Origin: Bryobacterales bacterium
GTDB lineage: Bacteria; Acidobacteriota; Terriglobia; Bryobacterales; UBA6623
Length of the DNA: 64,000 nucleotides
Direction: 5' to 3'
NCBI GenBank assembly: GCA_028819215.1
Contig: JAPPMG010000096.1
Span: 189,318-253,317 of the forward strand
In this document: piece by piece, positions 8,848-18,120 of the stretch
Layout of the letters: the number at the start of each line of letters is the position of its first letter
How positions within the stretch are numbered: position 1 is the stretch's first letter
The notes under the pieces: generated by a model
Told to the model about the DNA's origin: nothing
Databases searched by the model: none
The model's input: the letters and a program-made list of their open reading frames with translations, nothing else
Made by a program: the position numbers and the translations under genes

Positions 8848-10326
8848 CTAGCCGTCTTCCCGATAGTGCTGCTGCAGAGCCCGCAATTCGGCCGTCAAGT
8901 CCCGGATGAGTCCCGCATGGCCCGCCTCCGAGTAGAGGTTCCTCAATTCGTTCGGATCCTCCTCGAGGTCGAACAGTTCCCAATAGTCCCCTTCCCGGTA
9001 ATACTCGATCAGCTTGTAGCGGTCCGTGCGGATGCCCCGATGCGGCGTCACGCGATGGGGCGTGCCGTAGTTGCCAGGACGAGGAACGAAGTTCGGGCCG
9101 TTCCGCGCCCACGAGTCCTCGTAGTACGCGTATAGCATCGATTCGCGCCAGTCCTCTTCAGGACTTCCTGTGACAACTTGCCTCAGGCTGCGGCCCTGCA
9201 TGATGTCCGGAATCGGAACGCCCGCGAAATCGAGGATCGTGGGAGCGATGTCCTGGTGCAGCACGATTCGCGATTCCACCTGACCCGGCGAGACCATTCG
9301 CGGATACCGCAGCAGGATTGGGATCCTTAGCGAAGGCTCGTACATGAAGCGCTTGTCATACCAGCCGTGATCGCCCAAGTAGAAGCCGTTGTCGCTGGTG
9401 TAAACCACCAAGGTGTCCTCGGCTAGCCCCGAGTCGTCGAGATACTCAAGGACGTGTCCCAGCCCTTCATCGACGCCGACTACGGCGCGGTGATGATCCT
9501 TGACGAAGCGCTGGAAGATCCAGTCTCTTTCCTCCCGGGGACTGAGCTGGCCGGGAATCTCGCCGTGGTAGTCCGTCTTCAGACTGATCTCGAACCGCAT
9601 GTCCAGAGCGCGCTCGGCGACCGAGCGCGTCGCGTAGTCGTCGTCGTAGGTCTCCGGGTAGGGCCATTCGATGTCATCGAACAGCTTGGCGTGGCGCGGG
9701 GCCGGAGTGAACGGACGGTGGGGCGCCTTCTGCTGGTAGACCATGCAGAATGGCCCGCCTTGGCTGCGGCCGAGAAAGTCCAGCGCGAACTCGGTCGTGA
9801 CATCCGTCGTGTAGCCCCGCTGCCGCTGGCGCTCGCCGTTGACGATGAAGTCTGGATCGAAGTAGACCCCCTGGCCGGGCAGAATCCTCCACTCGTCGAA
9901 GCCCTTCGGTTCCTCCGGAAGATGCCACTTGCCGAACAGTCCGGTACGGTAGCCGGCCTCCTGCAGCAGCTGGGGGTAGGTCGGAACCTCCGGTCCGATG
10001 CGCTCGATCGCATCGGCATTCTGCGAGTTCCCGCGAATTCCGTTGACGTGGGAATAGGTGCCGGTGAGCACGGCCGCCCGTCCAGGCGCGCAGAGCGAGT
10101 TGGTGCAGAAACCGTTGGCGAAACGGACACCCTCGTGCGCCAGACGATCCATGCTCGGCGTGCGAAGCAGCTCGTGCCCGGCGCAGCTCATCTGGTCAGC
10201 GGTCTGATCATCGGTCATCACCACTAGGACGTTCGGTTGCGGAGGCCCGGAAGAACGCCCGCAATGCGACAGAAACGCTGCCGCTCCGAAGCCTCCGGCA
10301 GTCCTCAGCAATTGACGGCGATCCAT
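8848..10326 (-). CDS. secreted sulfatase 2
   Basis: A 492-aa sulfatase. The leader MDRRQLLRTAGGFGAAAFLSHCG has twin arginines and a possible lipobox Cys (~22). The metal pair is at MTDD (~39-40). The formylglycine motif is CAPGR (~79-83). Later motifs are VYTSDNGFYLGDHGWYDKRF and YDDDYATRS. It resembles the choline-/N-sulfoglucosamine-type sulfatases of polysaccharide utilisation loci. It is transcribed alone, with a 1.1-kb gene-free stretch upstream. Confidence 0.88.
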   Translation of the reverse strand: MDRRQLLRTAGGFGAAAFLSHCGRSSGPPQPNVLVVMTDDQTADQMSCAGHELLRTPSMDRLAHEGVRFANGFCTNSLCAPGRAAVLTGTYSHVNGIRGNSQNADAIERIGPEVPTYPQLLQEAGYRTGLFGKWHLPEEPKGFDEWRILPGQGVYFDPDFIVNGERQRQRGYTTDVTTEFALDFLGRSQGGPFCMVYQQKAPHRPFTPAPRHAKLFDDIEWPYPETYDDDYATRSVAERALDMRFEISLKTDYHGEIPGQLSPREERDWIFQRFVKDHHRAVVGVDEGLGHVLEYLDDSGLAEDTLVVYTSDNGFYLGDHGWYDKRFMYEPSLRIPILLRYPRMVSPGQVESRIVLHQDIAPTILDFAGVPIPDIMQGRSLRQVVTGSPEEDWRESMLYAYYEDSWARNGPNFVPRPGNYGTPHRVTPHRGIRTDRYKLIEYYREGDYWELFDLEEDPNELRNLYSEAGHAGLIRDLTAELRALQQHYREDG

Positions 10327-11465
10327 GCCCTTGACGTCCTCCGAAGACGCTCTCCGAAAAAAGGATACGTCATGACGAACTCACCGGATGCCATTGGAGC
10401 GCGGCGACGTCGGCCCGTGGCCGGAAGGCAGTCCCGCAGATGTCTGTAACGCCACAGCCTCGCAGACTGTCTTGTCTCCCAAACGTAGCGCCACTTCGAA
10501 CCGCTCCACTCGCTCCCGATCTCCCGAGATCCTCCCGAAGAAGAGCTGCCATGTCTGACGTCGTCTGACAGTGGACGTTGGGCGCACCCTACGCCTTCTT
10601 CGCACCCTCACGGTGCGGTGTAGCCCGATTCTCGACCAACTCCAGATCCGGTCGCGAGGCTCGCGTCCTGCACTTCTCTCGTTGAAAGGCTAGGTTGGTC
10701 CTCGATGCTAGTTCGAATCGAATACTGGCCCTCGTCGGAGGCATTCCCGCCGGCCTCGGCACTGGCTTGGGAGTGTGGCGCATTGGTTGCGCGGTTGTCG
10801 GTGGTAGTGGGAAACCGCCTGACCCCACCGGTGCCGCAGGGTCTTACGCCATTTTGGTGGCTGTCCCGGTCATGGTGTACCGGTTCGCCGCGCGAGCTGA
10901 TCGCGGAGCGTTGTTGATCATCTTGGACGAGAGCGCTCCGAATATCTCTATGGCTGATCCCGCACACAGTTCCTTGGGACATCGAGTGCCAAGGCGGTAG
11001 CGGATTACTGGCTGGGGTTTCTCTGGGCCCAAAGCTGATAGCAGCGGTGGCCACTTCGTACCGGTGCCAGTCAGTTGTGCTCGGCGAGACGAGCTAAGCT
11101 ACCTCAGCTCATTCGCCCTCGCCTCGAGTGGCGATGTATCCGCCTGCGCCACGCGCGGCGCAGTCAGTAGTGAAGCGGTACAGCGCATGCGGAAAGCATC
11201 GCCTCACCCTTCCCGGCTTTCAACGTCTAACCTGTGAGCCCAGTCGCGACAACGGTCATTCTCGGCCCACGGAAGATTCGGAGGAAATGACCGACGACGC
11301 CCCAGGCGCTCCCGCAAGGTGCGGACGGTCGGTCGTTTCGCGACGGTCGAGCGGAACGCTAGGAGATGGCGTTCACACGAGAGATCATCGCCTGCCGGGA
11401 GTCGCAAATGAGCACTTGGTTCGTCGATGGCGGAAGTCGGTAACGGCAAAGCAAGAGAGATTCCA
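10327..11465. other. 1.1-kb stretch without a recognisable gene
   Basis: Between sulfatase 2 and the DUF2569-like gene. Many short frames are open on both strands (a consequence of GC richness), but none has a recognisable domain, good ribosome-binding site or consistent coding character. I see no tRNA, repeat array or terminator. Confidence 0.4.
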
Positions 11466-11918
11466 ATGAAGCGGAACAATAGAAAGGGCATAGGCGGTTG
11501 GATTATCGTCTACATCATCGGTTCGATCCCGATATTGACGGTCTATTCGATGGGACTCTCGGGGTGGTTCTTCGAATATCCCATTGGTCTCATGCTCGCG
11601 ATCTTCATCTTGCTCGCAGTTCCGCTACTGCTCGTTCTTCGGAAGTCTCCCAAGGCACCACAGTGGAATATTGCTGCGTTGTGGATCATGGCCACCCTGA
11701 TGATCCTGCGTTCGATCAGTGTGATTCTGTTCCCGATGAGTGGCGACGATGCGTCTCGCCTGCGTGGCGACGAACTGCTGGCGGTAGCACAGCCCCTGGG
11801 CGTGATAGTGGCTGTCGCCTTGGGATGGGCGATGGTCTGGACTCGGTACTTCAGGAATTCGGCGCGAGTCAGAAGAACGTTTAGCCGAAAGACATCATGC
11901 AGTGGAACGCCCTGCTGA
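11466..11918 (+). CDS. DUF2569-like four-helix membrane protein
   Basis: A 150-aa protein with four hydrophobic segments (~10-30, 38-58, 68-88, 113-132). The N-terminal IGGWIIVYIIG and C-terminal WTRYFRNSARVRRTF match the pattern of DUF2569 proteins (IGGWL... and YF..S.RV..TF). Function unknown. The ATG at 11466 is preceded by an AGAGAG purine stretch; the open frame begins slightly upstream at 11427. Confidence 0.6.
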   Translation: MKRNNRKGIGGWIIVYIIGSIPILTVYSMGLSGWFFEYPIGLMLAIFILLAVPLLLVLRKSPKAPQWNIAALWIMATLMILRSISVILFPMSGDDASRLRGDELLAVAQPLGVIVAVALGWAMVWTRYFRNSARVRRTFSRKTSCSGTPC

Positions 11919-12017
11919 CGGGGAGCGCGTTCTAGTCCAGTCGTCGGACATGCTGTTAATCGATGGGGCGTCCAGTGGCCAGCGACTCGTCTAGCTAGGG
12001 CCAAATATCTTCAACGC

Positions 12018-12046
12018 TTGACTCCGGTTCCATCTTCTGGTAACAT
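12018..12046 (+). promoter_or_regulatory. sigma70-type promoter of the AbiE-like operon
   Basis: TTGACT (12018-12023), exactly 17 bp spacer, TAACAT (12041-12046). The first operator palindrome overlaps the -10. It lies 57 bp upstream of the GTG of the first gene. Confidence 0.65.
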
Positions 12047-12089
12047 GGCCATGGTAAATCACATGGCCATGTGAATCTTCGTGGCCATG
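12044..12089. promoter_or_regulatory. three-copy palindromic operator of the AbiE-like operon
   Basis: The palindrome CATGGCCATG occurs at 12044-12053 and 12062-12071, and once more with a single mismatch (CGTGGCCATG) at 12080-12089. Starts are exactly 18 bp apart. The first copy overlaps the -10 and the others lie in the leader, which suits repression by the first gene product. Confidence 0.6.
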
Positions 12090-12102
12090 TTCGTGGATTC
12101 GC

Positions 12103-13326
12103 GTGGCCTCTTCAGACCGTAATTTCGGAGTTGCGTTAGAGCGCATCGTGGGGAGTGTGTTCCGTAAGGCCGGTTGGAACGTTCGTAGACGAGTTCCCGT
12201 AGGCGAGACTCAGGCAGACATCCTTGCTTATGCCGGTGGGCGACAGTACCTGGTTGAAGTGAAGAGCCTCTCCGAGGGCCGTCGCGACCGCCTCATCCCG
12301 CTCCTAGCCCAAGCGATCCTCCAAGCCAAGACCGCTGCCGAGAAGTGCCCGTGCCCTACCGTACCCGTTGCCGTTGTCGGGTCGAGTCGGGTTGGAATCT
12401 CGGTCGCCGAAGAGGCTAAGCGATTCGCGGCGCGCCACGCCCCGGAGGTCGGCGTGGGCGTGGTCGATGCGAAGGGACTCCGAGTGTTCACAGGTCATGG
12501 ACTCGAGCGGTTCAATGCAAGTCCGAAGCCCCGGGCCGCCACAGCCGTGACACCTGTAGCGAAGCCTACCCAGTTGTTCTCAGACCTGAACCAATGGATG
12601 TTGAAGATCCTAATTGGGCAAACTCTGCCGCAATCGTCCTTAAGGGTTCCGAAAGGTGAGTTCCGGAATGCATCTCAGCTAGCAGCGGCCGCCAATGTTT
12701 CGACTATGAGTGCCGTTCGTTTCGTGCACCGACTCGAGGATGAAGGATTCTTGCATGAGAGGCGGGATTGCCTCAAGCTCGTCCGGGTCGAGGAATTGCT
12801 TGAGAGGTGGGTGTCATCCAACCGTGAGAAATCTGCTCAATTCCCAGCACGCTGGATCATAGAGCGGAGCAGGGAACAGCTTCTTGCGTCGCTCGCGGAA
12901 TATTCTGGCGGGGGTAAGGCTAAGTCCAAGCCCAAGAGAGGAGGGACAGACCCGAATGTTCGAGCCAGAGTTCGGTGCTGTCTTGGTCTCTTCGCGGCAG
13001 CCGATGCGCTTGGATTCGGATTCGTGCGCGGTGTGCCGCCCCATATCTGGATGGAAAGACTGGATCCCGATGTCCTGAAGCGTTTCGGGTTGAAGGCAGA
13101 CGATTCGCCCAGCCCCCCTGACGTGTACGTACGCGTGCCTTCCAATCGAGAAGCAGTTTTCCGCGCAGCCCCCACCGCTGATGGCGTCCCTGTATCTGAT
13201 GTTCTGCAGGTTTGGCTGGATGTTTCCGCGCACCCTGCCCGAGGGCGAGCACAAGCGGATGTGATTCGGAAGCGGGCGCTTGGGACGCTCCTCTTGGAGA
13301 GGAGGCAAGATGGCCGCAGTTTCTGA
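12103..13326 (+). CDS. AbiEi-like antitoxin/regulator with N-terminal nuclease-like domain (type IV TA)
   Basis: A 407-aa protein starting at GTG. Residues 1-120 look like a restriction-endonuclease-fold domain: FRKAGWNVRRRVPVGETQADILAYAGGRQYLVEVKSL has the D...E-x-K arrangement. The middle (~170-235) holds a winged-helix segment (NASQLAAAANVSTMSAVRFVHRLEDEGFL). The C-terminal third, with DVYVRVPSN and DVLQVWLDVSAHPARGRAQA, is typical of AbiEi-type antitoxin/regulator proteins paired with nucleotidyltransferases. The next gene is such a nucleotidyltransferase, overlapping by 17 bp. It probably represses its own promoter through the upstream triple palindrome. The added nuclease-like domain is unusual for AbiEi. 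Confidence 0.6.
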   Translation: MASSDRNFGVALERIVGSVFRKAGWNVRRRVPVGETQADILAYAGGRQYLVEVKSLSEGRRDRLIPLLAQAILQAKTAAEKCPCPTVPVAVVGSSRVGISVAEEAKRFAARHAPEVGVGVVDAKGLRVFTGHGLERFNASPKPRAATAVTPVAKPTQLFSDLNQWMLKILIGQTLPQSSLRVPKGEFRNASQLAAAANVSTMSAVRFVHRLEDEGFLHERRDCLKLVRVEELLERWVSSNREKSAQFPARWIIERSREQLLASLAEYSGGGKAKSKPKRGGTDPNVRARVRCCLGLFAAADALGFGFVRGVPPHIWMERLDPDVLKRFGLKADDSPSPPDVYVRVPSNREAVFRAAPTADGVPVSDVLQVWLDVSAHPARGRAQADVIRKRALGTLLLERRQDGRSF

Positions 13327-14119
13327 CCTTGGTCAATTCAGCGAACTTGCTGCAGCACTCGAACCTTGGCTGGACCGGGTCGTCATCGTTGGCGGTTGGG
13401 CTCATCGTCTCCACCGTTTACATCCCAGAGCCCGATCCTTGAGCTATCCTCCATTGGTCACGCTTGATGCCGATGTTGCTATCCCCCGACGGCTGCCGGT
13501 CGAAGGGCAAGACATCCGCCAGCGACTCATTTCGAGTGGCTTCACCGAAGAGTTTCTCGGCAGGGATCACCCCCCAGCAACTCACTACCACCTAGGCGAC
13601 ACCTCCTCTGGCTTCTATGTAGAATTCCTGACTCCACTGGTCGGAGGCGAATATGATCGAGAGAACCGACGAAGGGCGACTCTGCGAGTTGCTGGTGCAA
13701 CATCGCAGCAGTTGAGGCACATCGGCCTTCTCTTGAATCGTCCTTGGATGATTGACCTCAGCGAGGGAGCGTTCACAGGTCGCGTTCAGGTGGCCAACCC
13801 AGCAAGCTTTATGGTCCAAAAGCTTCTGATACACAGGCGGAGAAACGTCGACGACAGGGCAAGGGACCTTTTGTACATTTACGATACGCTCCAGCTGTTC
13901 GGGTCGCGGCTGCCCGAATTGAGAACCGAGTGGCGCGTTCACCTAGCGCCGCAGATCCCGGACCGGACGCTAAAGGAGCTCGTGAAAAGTTCGCGGACCC
14001 TGTTCTTGGAACCGAGCGACGATATACGTCGGGCTGCTAGGATTTCCCCGGAGCGACAACTCAAGCCAGGAGCGTTGCAGGAGGCATGCGCGCATGGCTT
14101 GGAGCAACTGCTCCTTTAG
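13310..14119 (+). CDS. nucleotidyltransferase, AbiEii-like toxin candidate
   Basis: A 269-aa protein. LDRVVIVGGWAHRLHRLHP followed by LVTLDADVAIP gives the GG..(x)..D-x-D core of DNA-polymerase-beta-type nucleotidyltransferases; the extra His-rich insertion between GGW and D-x-D is notable. Later SFMVQKLLIHRR fits the KLxA/H helix of the AbiEii/GSU0053-like family. The start at 13310 is chosen for its GGAGG six bases upstream. It overlaps the end of the AbiEi-like gene. By analogy it would modify tRNA or a GTP-dependent target and halt growth during phage attack; this is inference from the family. Confidence 0.6.
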   Translation: MAAVSDLGQFSELAAALEPWLDRVVIVGGWAHRLHRLHPRARSLSYPPLVTLDADVAIPRRLPVEGQDIRQRLISSGFTEEFLGRDHPPATHYHLGDTSSGFYVEFLTPLVGGEYDRENRRRATLRVAGATSQQLRHIGLLLNRPWMIDLSEGAFTGRVQVANPASFMVQKLLIHRRRNVDDRARDLLYIYDTLQLFGSRLPELRTEWRVHLAPQIPDRTLKELVKSSRTLFLEPSDDIRRAARISPERQLKPGALQEACAHGLEQLLL

Positions 14120-14290
14120 AAGCTGTGCGACTACAAGAAGAACGGCTTCCCATGGCGAGCGGGGCTGTCAGCGGCTGAGTGTAGCTTGACCACTTTTGGG
14201 CCCAATGCGCTCTACTCTCGGTCCTAGCTATCGGTCGCGCTTTCAAGCAAGAATTCTTCTTCGGCGCGTTCTGGATCGATCAGATCAATG

Positions 14291-14320
14291 CCATGGTGTG
14301 GCAGCATGGCATCACTATGG
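14291..14320. promoter_or_regulatory. imperfect palindromic operator of the RHH/VapC pair
   Basis: The ends CCATxGTGxxGC and GCxxCACxATGG are mirror-complementary in a 30-bp window (9 of 12 positions per half), immediately before the antitoxin ATG at 14323. An autoregulatory site is likely. Confidence 0.4.
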
Positions 14321-14322
14321 CA

Positions 14323-14604
14323 ATGGTAAAGGTGACATTCTCGCTGGCACCTGACACAGTAGCCATGCTGAACGATGCGGCAGATCGGCTTGGCAAGCCA
14401 AAGAGCAGAGTAGTTCGAGATGCGATCCAGGAGTACCACACTAGGATTGACCGTCTAACGGAGGCAGAGCGGATACGGATGCTCGCGGGGTTCGATGATC
14501 TCTCGTCCAAGTTGCCGCCTAGGGCGGACGAGGATGTCGAACGAGAGCTTAAGGAAATTCGAGCCAGCCGACGTACTGGAGGTCGGGCCACGAGGGCTGA
14601 ATGA
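14323..14604 (+). CDS. RHH/CopG-type antitoxin
   Basis: A 93-aa protein: MVKVTFSLAPDTVAMLNDAADRLGKPKSRVVRDAIQEYH is a full ribbon-helix-helix DNA-binding domain, followed by a charged toxin-binding tail. In-frame ATGs at 14293 and 14317 are alternatives; 14323 is favoured because a palindrome occupies 14291-14320. Its TGA overlaps the ATG of the PIN toxin by four bases (ATGA). Confidence 0.8.
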   Translation: MVKVTFSLAPDTVAMLNDAADRLGKPKSRVVRDAIQEYHTRIDRLTEAERIRMLAGFDDLSSKLPPRADEDVERELKEIRASRRTGGRATRAE

Positions 14605-14981
14605 TCCTACTCGACACGTACGTCTTGATCGATGCCTTGACCGGTTCGCAGCGCCTGGGTCCCGCATTGCGTTCCGCCCTTGCAAGGGGGAATCGGATGG
14701 CGATTCCCTCGCTGGTATTGTTCGAATGGCGCCGGGGGCCTCGCAATCCGGCCGAACTGGCTCTGCAGGAAGCGTTGTTCCCCTCCGACGAGGCCGTTTC
14801 GTTCGGCCCCGCTGAGGCGATTGGAGCCGCCGAGCTGTATCGCTCCGTAGGACGATCGAGATCACGCGAAGTCGATCTTGCGATAGCAGCCTGTGCGATC
14901 ACGCTTGGGGCGGAGCTGTGGACGCAGAACATTGCCGACTTGATTGACATCCCGGGCTTGAACATCCATGAGCCAGTCTGA
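14601..14981 (+). CDS. VapC-like PIN-domain toxin
   Basis: A 126-aa PIN ribonuclease. MILLDTYVLIDAL carries the first Asp (D5); E42 is in LFEWRRG; D92 in REVDLAIAACAI; the last acidic position is TQNIADLID (~D113). All four acidic positions are present, so it should be active. It is translationally coupled to the RHH antitoxin and is the only complete VapBC-type pair in the window. Confidence 0.85.
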   Translation: MILLDTYVLIDALTGSQRLGPALRSALARGNRMAIPSLVLFEWRRGPRNPAELALQEALFPSDEAVSFGPAEAIGAAELYRSVGRSRSREVDLAIAACAITLGAELWTQNIADLIDIPGLNIHEPV

Positions 14982-15153
14982 TCATTGGAGCTACCGCGGA
15001 GCGGTCCGATCACGGCTTGGGGCTGGAGGGTGCCGGGAAATCTGTGTTAGCGGCAAGGCCCCATGCGCAGCTGTCTCGGAATTGTGCTTGCGAGTCCAAC
15101 GTCCCTCTTCCCGTTGCACACCCGCGCAGAGTTAAACGTCATTCCTTACAACC

Positions 15154-16791
15154 TTGACCTTGCTCCGGTCGAAATCCCTAGCCGTACTTGCGGCCTTGGT
15201 GCTGATCCCTTCGGTATGGGCTGGGCCTTCCGCCAGCGCGTTGTTTCGCAAGGGCAGCGCTGCGCAGCGGCAGGGACGCCACATTGAGGCCTTGCTGCTC
15301 TACAACCGTGCGCGGGCCTTGGACCCTGGGAATGCCGAGTACGTTAGGGCGGCGCACAGCGTTCGGCGCGGCGCTGCCCAGCTCCTAGCCGCTGCCGGGC
15401 GATATCGGACCGCGCTTGCTCTAGCGCCGGATTCTTGGGAGTTTCGATCACTTTCGGAAACAGAAGAAGAGACGCCGCCTACGGTCACTGTCAGCGTCAA
15501 TCGAGACCGCCCGCAGCCACGCCAGCCTGCGAAGCTGCGCTATTCCCAACACGAAACGGGGTTTCGCTTCCGGGACTCGATCCGGCAGGCGTACGAGGAG
15601 GTCGCCCGAGAATTCGGCGTCCACGCAACATTCTCCGAGGACTTCGAAGGCGACGTTTCGATTCGGGCCGATCTGTCCGAATGCGGATTCCGCTGCGCAA
15701 TGCGCATCTTGGGGGCTCTAGGCAAGTCGATTGCGGTGCCCGTTAGCGATGACGAGTTCCTAGTGGTGCCTGGGACGGCTCCAAGTCGCGCCGCATACGA
15801 GACCGTCGCGCTGGCCACGATTCCGCTCGATGGCGCGCTAGGTCCCGATGGTGCCGCCGAGATCGTGCAAGCCATCCAGCAGGCATTGGATGTACGCCGC
15901 CTCCAGACTGGCACCACTGCTGGTGCCATACTCCTCCGGGACACCGCCGCCAAGATCAACCTTGCCCGGTCGCTTGCAGGCGACCTGTCTCGTCCGAGTG
16001 CGGCGGTAGTCATAGAGCTGCACATGATCTCTGTGTCCAGTGGCCGCACCGCCAGCGCCGGCATTGACTTGCCGGACACGTTCCCGATGACGAACTTCAG
16101 CACCCTGTTTGGTGCCATGCCGGACGCTGCGGGCGTCGAGCGCTTGGTTGGAGTCGGCGGGGGAAAGACAGTACTGGGCGTTGCCTTGGGTGACGCCTCT
16201 GCGTTGGCTCGCCTTGACGCAAGCTCCGCGCAGACCTTGCAGCAGCTAAGCGTTCGCAGCCTCCATGGCAAGGCGGCTGAATTCAATATCGGGGAGCGCT
16301 ACCCCATCGCGACAGCGCAGTATTCCTCTGGGGCGCCGACTCCGCAGTCCCCGTCTTACATTCAGCCTCCGCCGTCCGTGACCTTCGAAGACTTGGGACT
16401 AAACCTGACGGCCACCCCGACGGTTCACAGCGCCACCGAAGTGACGCTGGACTTGGACGTGAATTTTCGCTTGCTGGCTGGCGGGGCGGTCAACGATGTG
16501 CCGATTCTGTCTAATCGTGAGTTTCAATCGCAGGTCAGATTGCGGCAAGGGGAGTTCGCAATCGTGTCGGGCATGCAGATCTACGAGCGCAGCCTGACGC
16601 GAGCCGGCTTGGCCGGGTTAGGCCAGATCCCGCTGCTCGGAGCGATCTTCAGGCGCAACGAGTGGCGCTGGAGCCGACGCGACCTGCTGGCGTTGATCAC
16701 CCCTAGAGTCGTCCGGCTGCCTCCGGCTGAGCTCGCTAGCTCGAAAAGCCTGCTGTTCGGCCCAGAAGACGGACCGATCCCCACGTTGTAA
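15154..16791 (+). CDS. secretin-domain outer-membrane protein with TPR N-terminus
   Basis: A 545-aa protein starting at TTG with signal peptide SLAVLAALVLIPSVWA. Residues ~27-90 form TPR-like helices (GSAAQRQGRHIEALLLYNRARALDPGN); ~120-280 resemble N-domains; ~290-530 carry the secretin core ending VPILSNREFQSQVRLRQGE and LGQIPLLGAIFRRNEW, hallmarks of GspD/PilQ-type secretins. It would form an outer-membrane ring. No other type II secretion or type IV pilus gene is adjacent, so its system is unknown. Confidence 0.8.
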   Translation: MTLLRSKSLAVLAALVLIPSVWAGPSASALFRKGSAAQRQGRHIEALLLYNRARALDPGNAEYVRAAHSVRRGAAQLLAAAGRYRTALALAPDSWEFRSLSETEEETPPTVTVSVNRDRPQPRQPAKLRYSQHETGFRFRDSIRQAYEEVAREFGVHATFSEDFEGDVSIRADLSECGFRCAMRILGALGKSIAVPVSDDEFLVVPGTAPSRAAYETVALATIPLDGALGPDGAAEIVQAIQQALDVRRLQTGTTAGAILLRDTAAKINLARSLAGDLSRPSAAVVIELHMISVSSGRTASAGIDLPDTFPMTNFSTLFGAMPDAAGVERLVGVGGGKTVLGVALGDASALARLDASSAQTLQQLSVRSLHGKAAEFNIGERYPIATAQYSSGAPTPQSPSYIQPPPSVTFEDLGLNLTATPTVHSATEVTLDLDVNFRLLAGGAVNDVPILSNREFQSQVRLRQGEFAIVSGMQIYERSLTRAGLAGLGQIPLLGAIFRRNEWRWSRRDLLALITPRVVRLPPAELASSKSLLFGPEDGPIPTL

Positions 16792-16983
16792 GAGAGTTGC
16801 AGCCAGTCGGCGATGGGGGACGCAGCAGCCATCCGAGCTCCGTGGGCAGACGCCACAGTTGGAGCCTTCGGCGTGGTCGCCCCCCGGCCGGTTGAAGTTT
16901 ATAATGGCACCATGCGCCGTCGCCTGCCACGGCTGCGATAGGCTCGCGGCGCACAGTCCGATCGACAACTGGGAGGATCTGGG

Positions 16984-18042
16984 ATGTCAAGAAAGAGCTT
17001 GTGCGCGTTGCTGCTCCTTTCTGTTCTGCTGCTGTACTGCGGTGACGGGATGGAGGATTCGCCGGCGGAGGAGGCCGAGATGGCTTGGCCCGAAATCGCC
17101 GGGTACGAAATGATGGTCGTTCCGGCCGATAATCCGATGGACGCCGCCAAGGTTGCCCTCGGCAAACAGCTCTACTACGACGAGCGCCTCAGCGGAGACG
17201 GCGCGCGGTCGTGCTACGGATGCCATCTGAAGGAGAACGGACTGACTGACGGGCGGGCGACCGCCTTGGGCGCGTTTGACAAGCAGTTGACTAGGGCTGC
17301 TCCGACCATGTGGAACGTCGGCTACTACGACGCTCTTTATTGGGACGGGCGCTCCACAGCCTTGGAGAAGCAAGTCCAAGGTGCTTGGAGCGGTGGCAAC
17401 ATGGGTGCGTCCGGCAACGATGGCGCCCCATCGATGGAGGATATTTGCGCGAACCTCAACGAGATTCCCGGATACGCCGAGCAGTTCGAGGCCGTCTTCG
17501 GCGGCCCTGCGACGCCCGACAACGTGGCTTATGCCGTTGCTGCGTTCATGCGGACGATCGTGACCACAACTGAGAACTCGCGCTACATCGCTTTTCAGGC
17601 CGGGGACGAGAGCGCTCTCAACGAGCAGGAGCAGCGCGGCTGGACGATCTTCTCGGAGAAGGTCAAGTGCACCAACTGCCACGACGGCCGCCTGCTGGCG
17701 GACAAGCAGTTCCACAACGTCGGAATCGGCATGGACGCGGAGAACCCCGACATCGGACGGGGCAAGATCACCGAGGCCGAAGAGGACACCGGGGCGTTCA
17801 AGACTCCCAGCCTGTTCGACATTTCCAAGTCTGCTCCGTACTTCCACGACGGCAGCGTTGCCACGCTGGAAGAAGCCGTGGACCTCATGCTGAGCGGTGG
17901 CAAGGAAAACGAGTGGTTGGACGAGACAAACTTGGCCGACGCCAAGAACGCTGACCTCAGCGACGAAGAGAAGGCGGACCTGATGGCCTTCCTGAAGGCG
18001 CTCGACGTCGAATACGCGATCGAAGAGCCCACTCTGCCCTAG
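16984..18042 (+). CDS. di-haem cytochrome c peroxidase / MauG family protein
   Basis: A 352-aa protein with a hydrophobic leader ending in Cys19 (LLLYCGDG; lipobox-like but not canonical). Two haem c motifs are present, CYGCH (77-81) and CTNCH (229-233). Between them PTMWNVGYYDALYWDGR and later KTPSLFDISKSAPYFHDGS are typical of bacterial di-haem peroxidases, which reduce H2O2 in the periplasm. A GGGAGG-like stretch lies just before the ATG. The gene is followed by a strong GC hairpin separating it from the convergent sulfatase 3. Confidence 0.9.
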   Translation: MSRKSLCALLLLSVLLLYCGDGMEDSPAEEAEMAWPEIAGYEMMVVPADNPMDAAKVALGKQLYYDERLSGDGARSCYGCHLKENGLTDGRATALGAFDKQLTRAAPTMWNVGYYDALYWDGRSTALEKQVQGAWSGGNMGASGNDGAPSMEDICANLNEIPGYAEQFEAVFGGPATPDNVAYAVAAFMRTIVTTTENSRYIAFQAGDESALNEQEQRGWTIFSEKVKCTNCHDGRLLADKQFHNVGIGMDAENPDIGRGKITEAEEDTGAFKTPSLFDISKSAPYFHDGSVATLEEAVDLMLSGGKENEWLDETNLADAKNADLSDEEKADLMAFLKALDVEYAIEEPTLP

Positions 18043-18071
18043 CCGGCTGCGCGGTTTAGGCAGTTTCCATC

Positions 18072-18106
18072 GCGGGCCCCGGCGCTCTCAGGGCGCCGGG
18101 GCCCGC
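18072..18106. terminator. bidirectional terminator hairpin
   Basis: A perfect 14-bp stem, GCGGGCCCCGGCGC / GCGCCGGGGCCCGC, with a 7-base loop, between the convergent peroxidase and sulfatase 3 genes. No long T-run follows. Confidence 0.75.
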
Positions 18107-18120
18107 TCTCGCACAGCGGG

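Noticed and set aside
15756..16286. Long minus-strand frame opposite the secretin
   Set aside because: The secretin signature on the plus strand is unambiguous; the antisense frame has no features.
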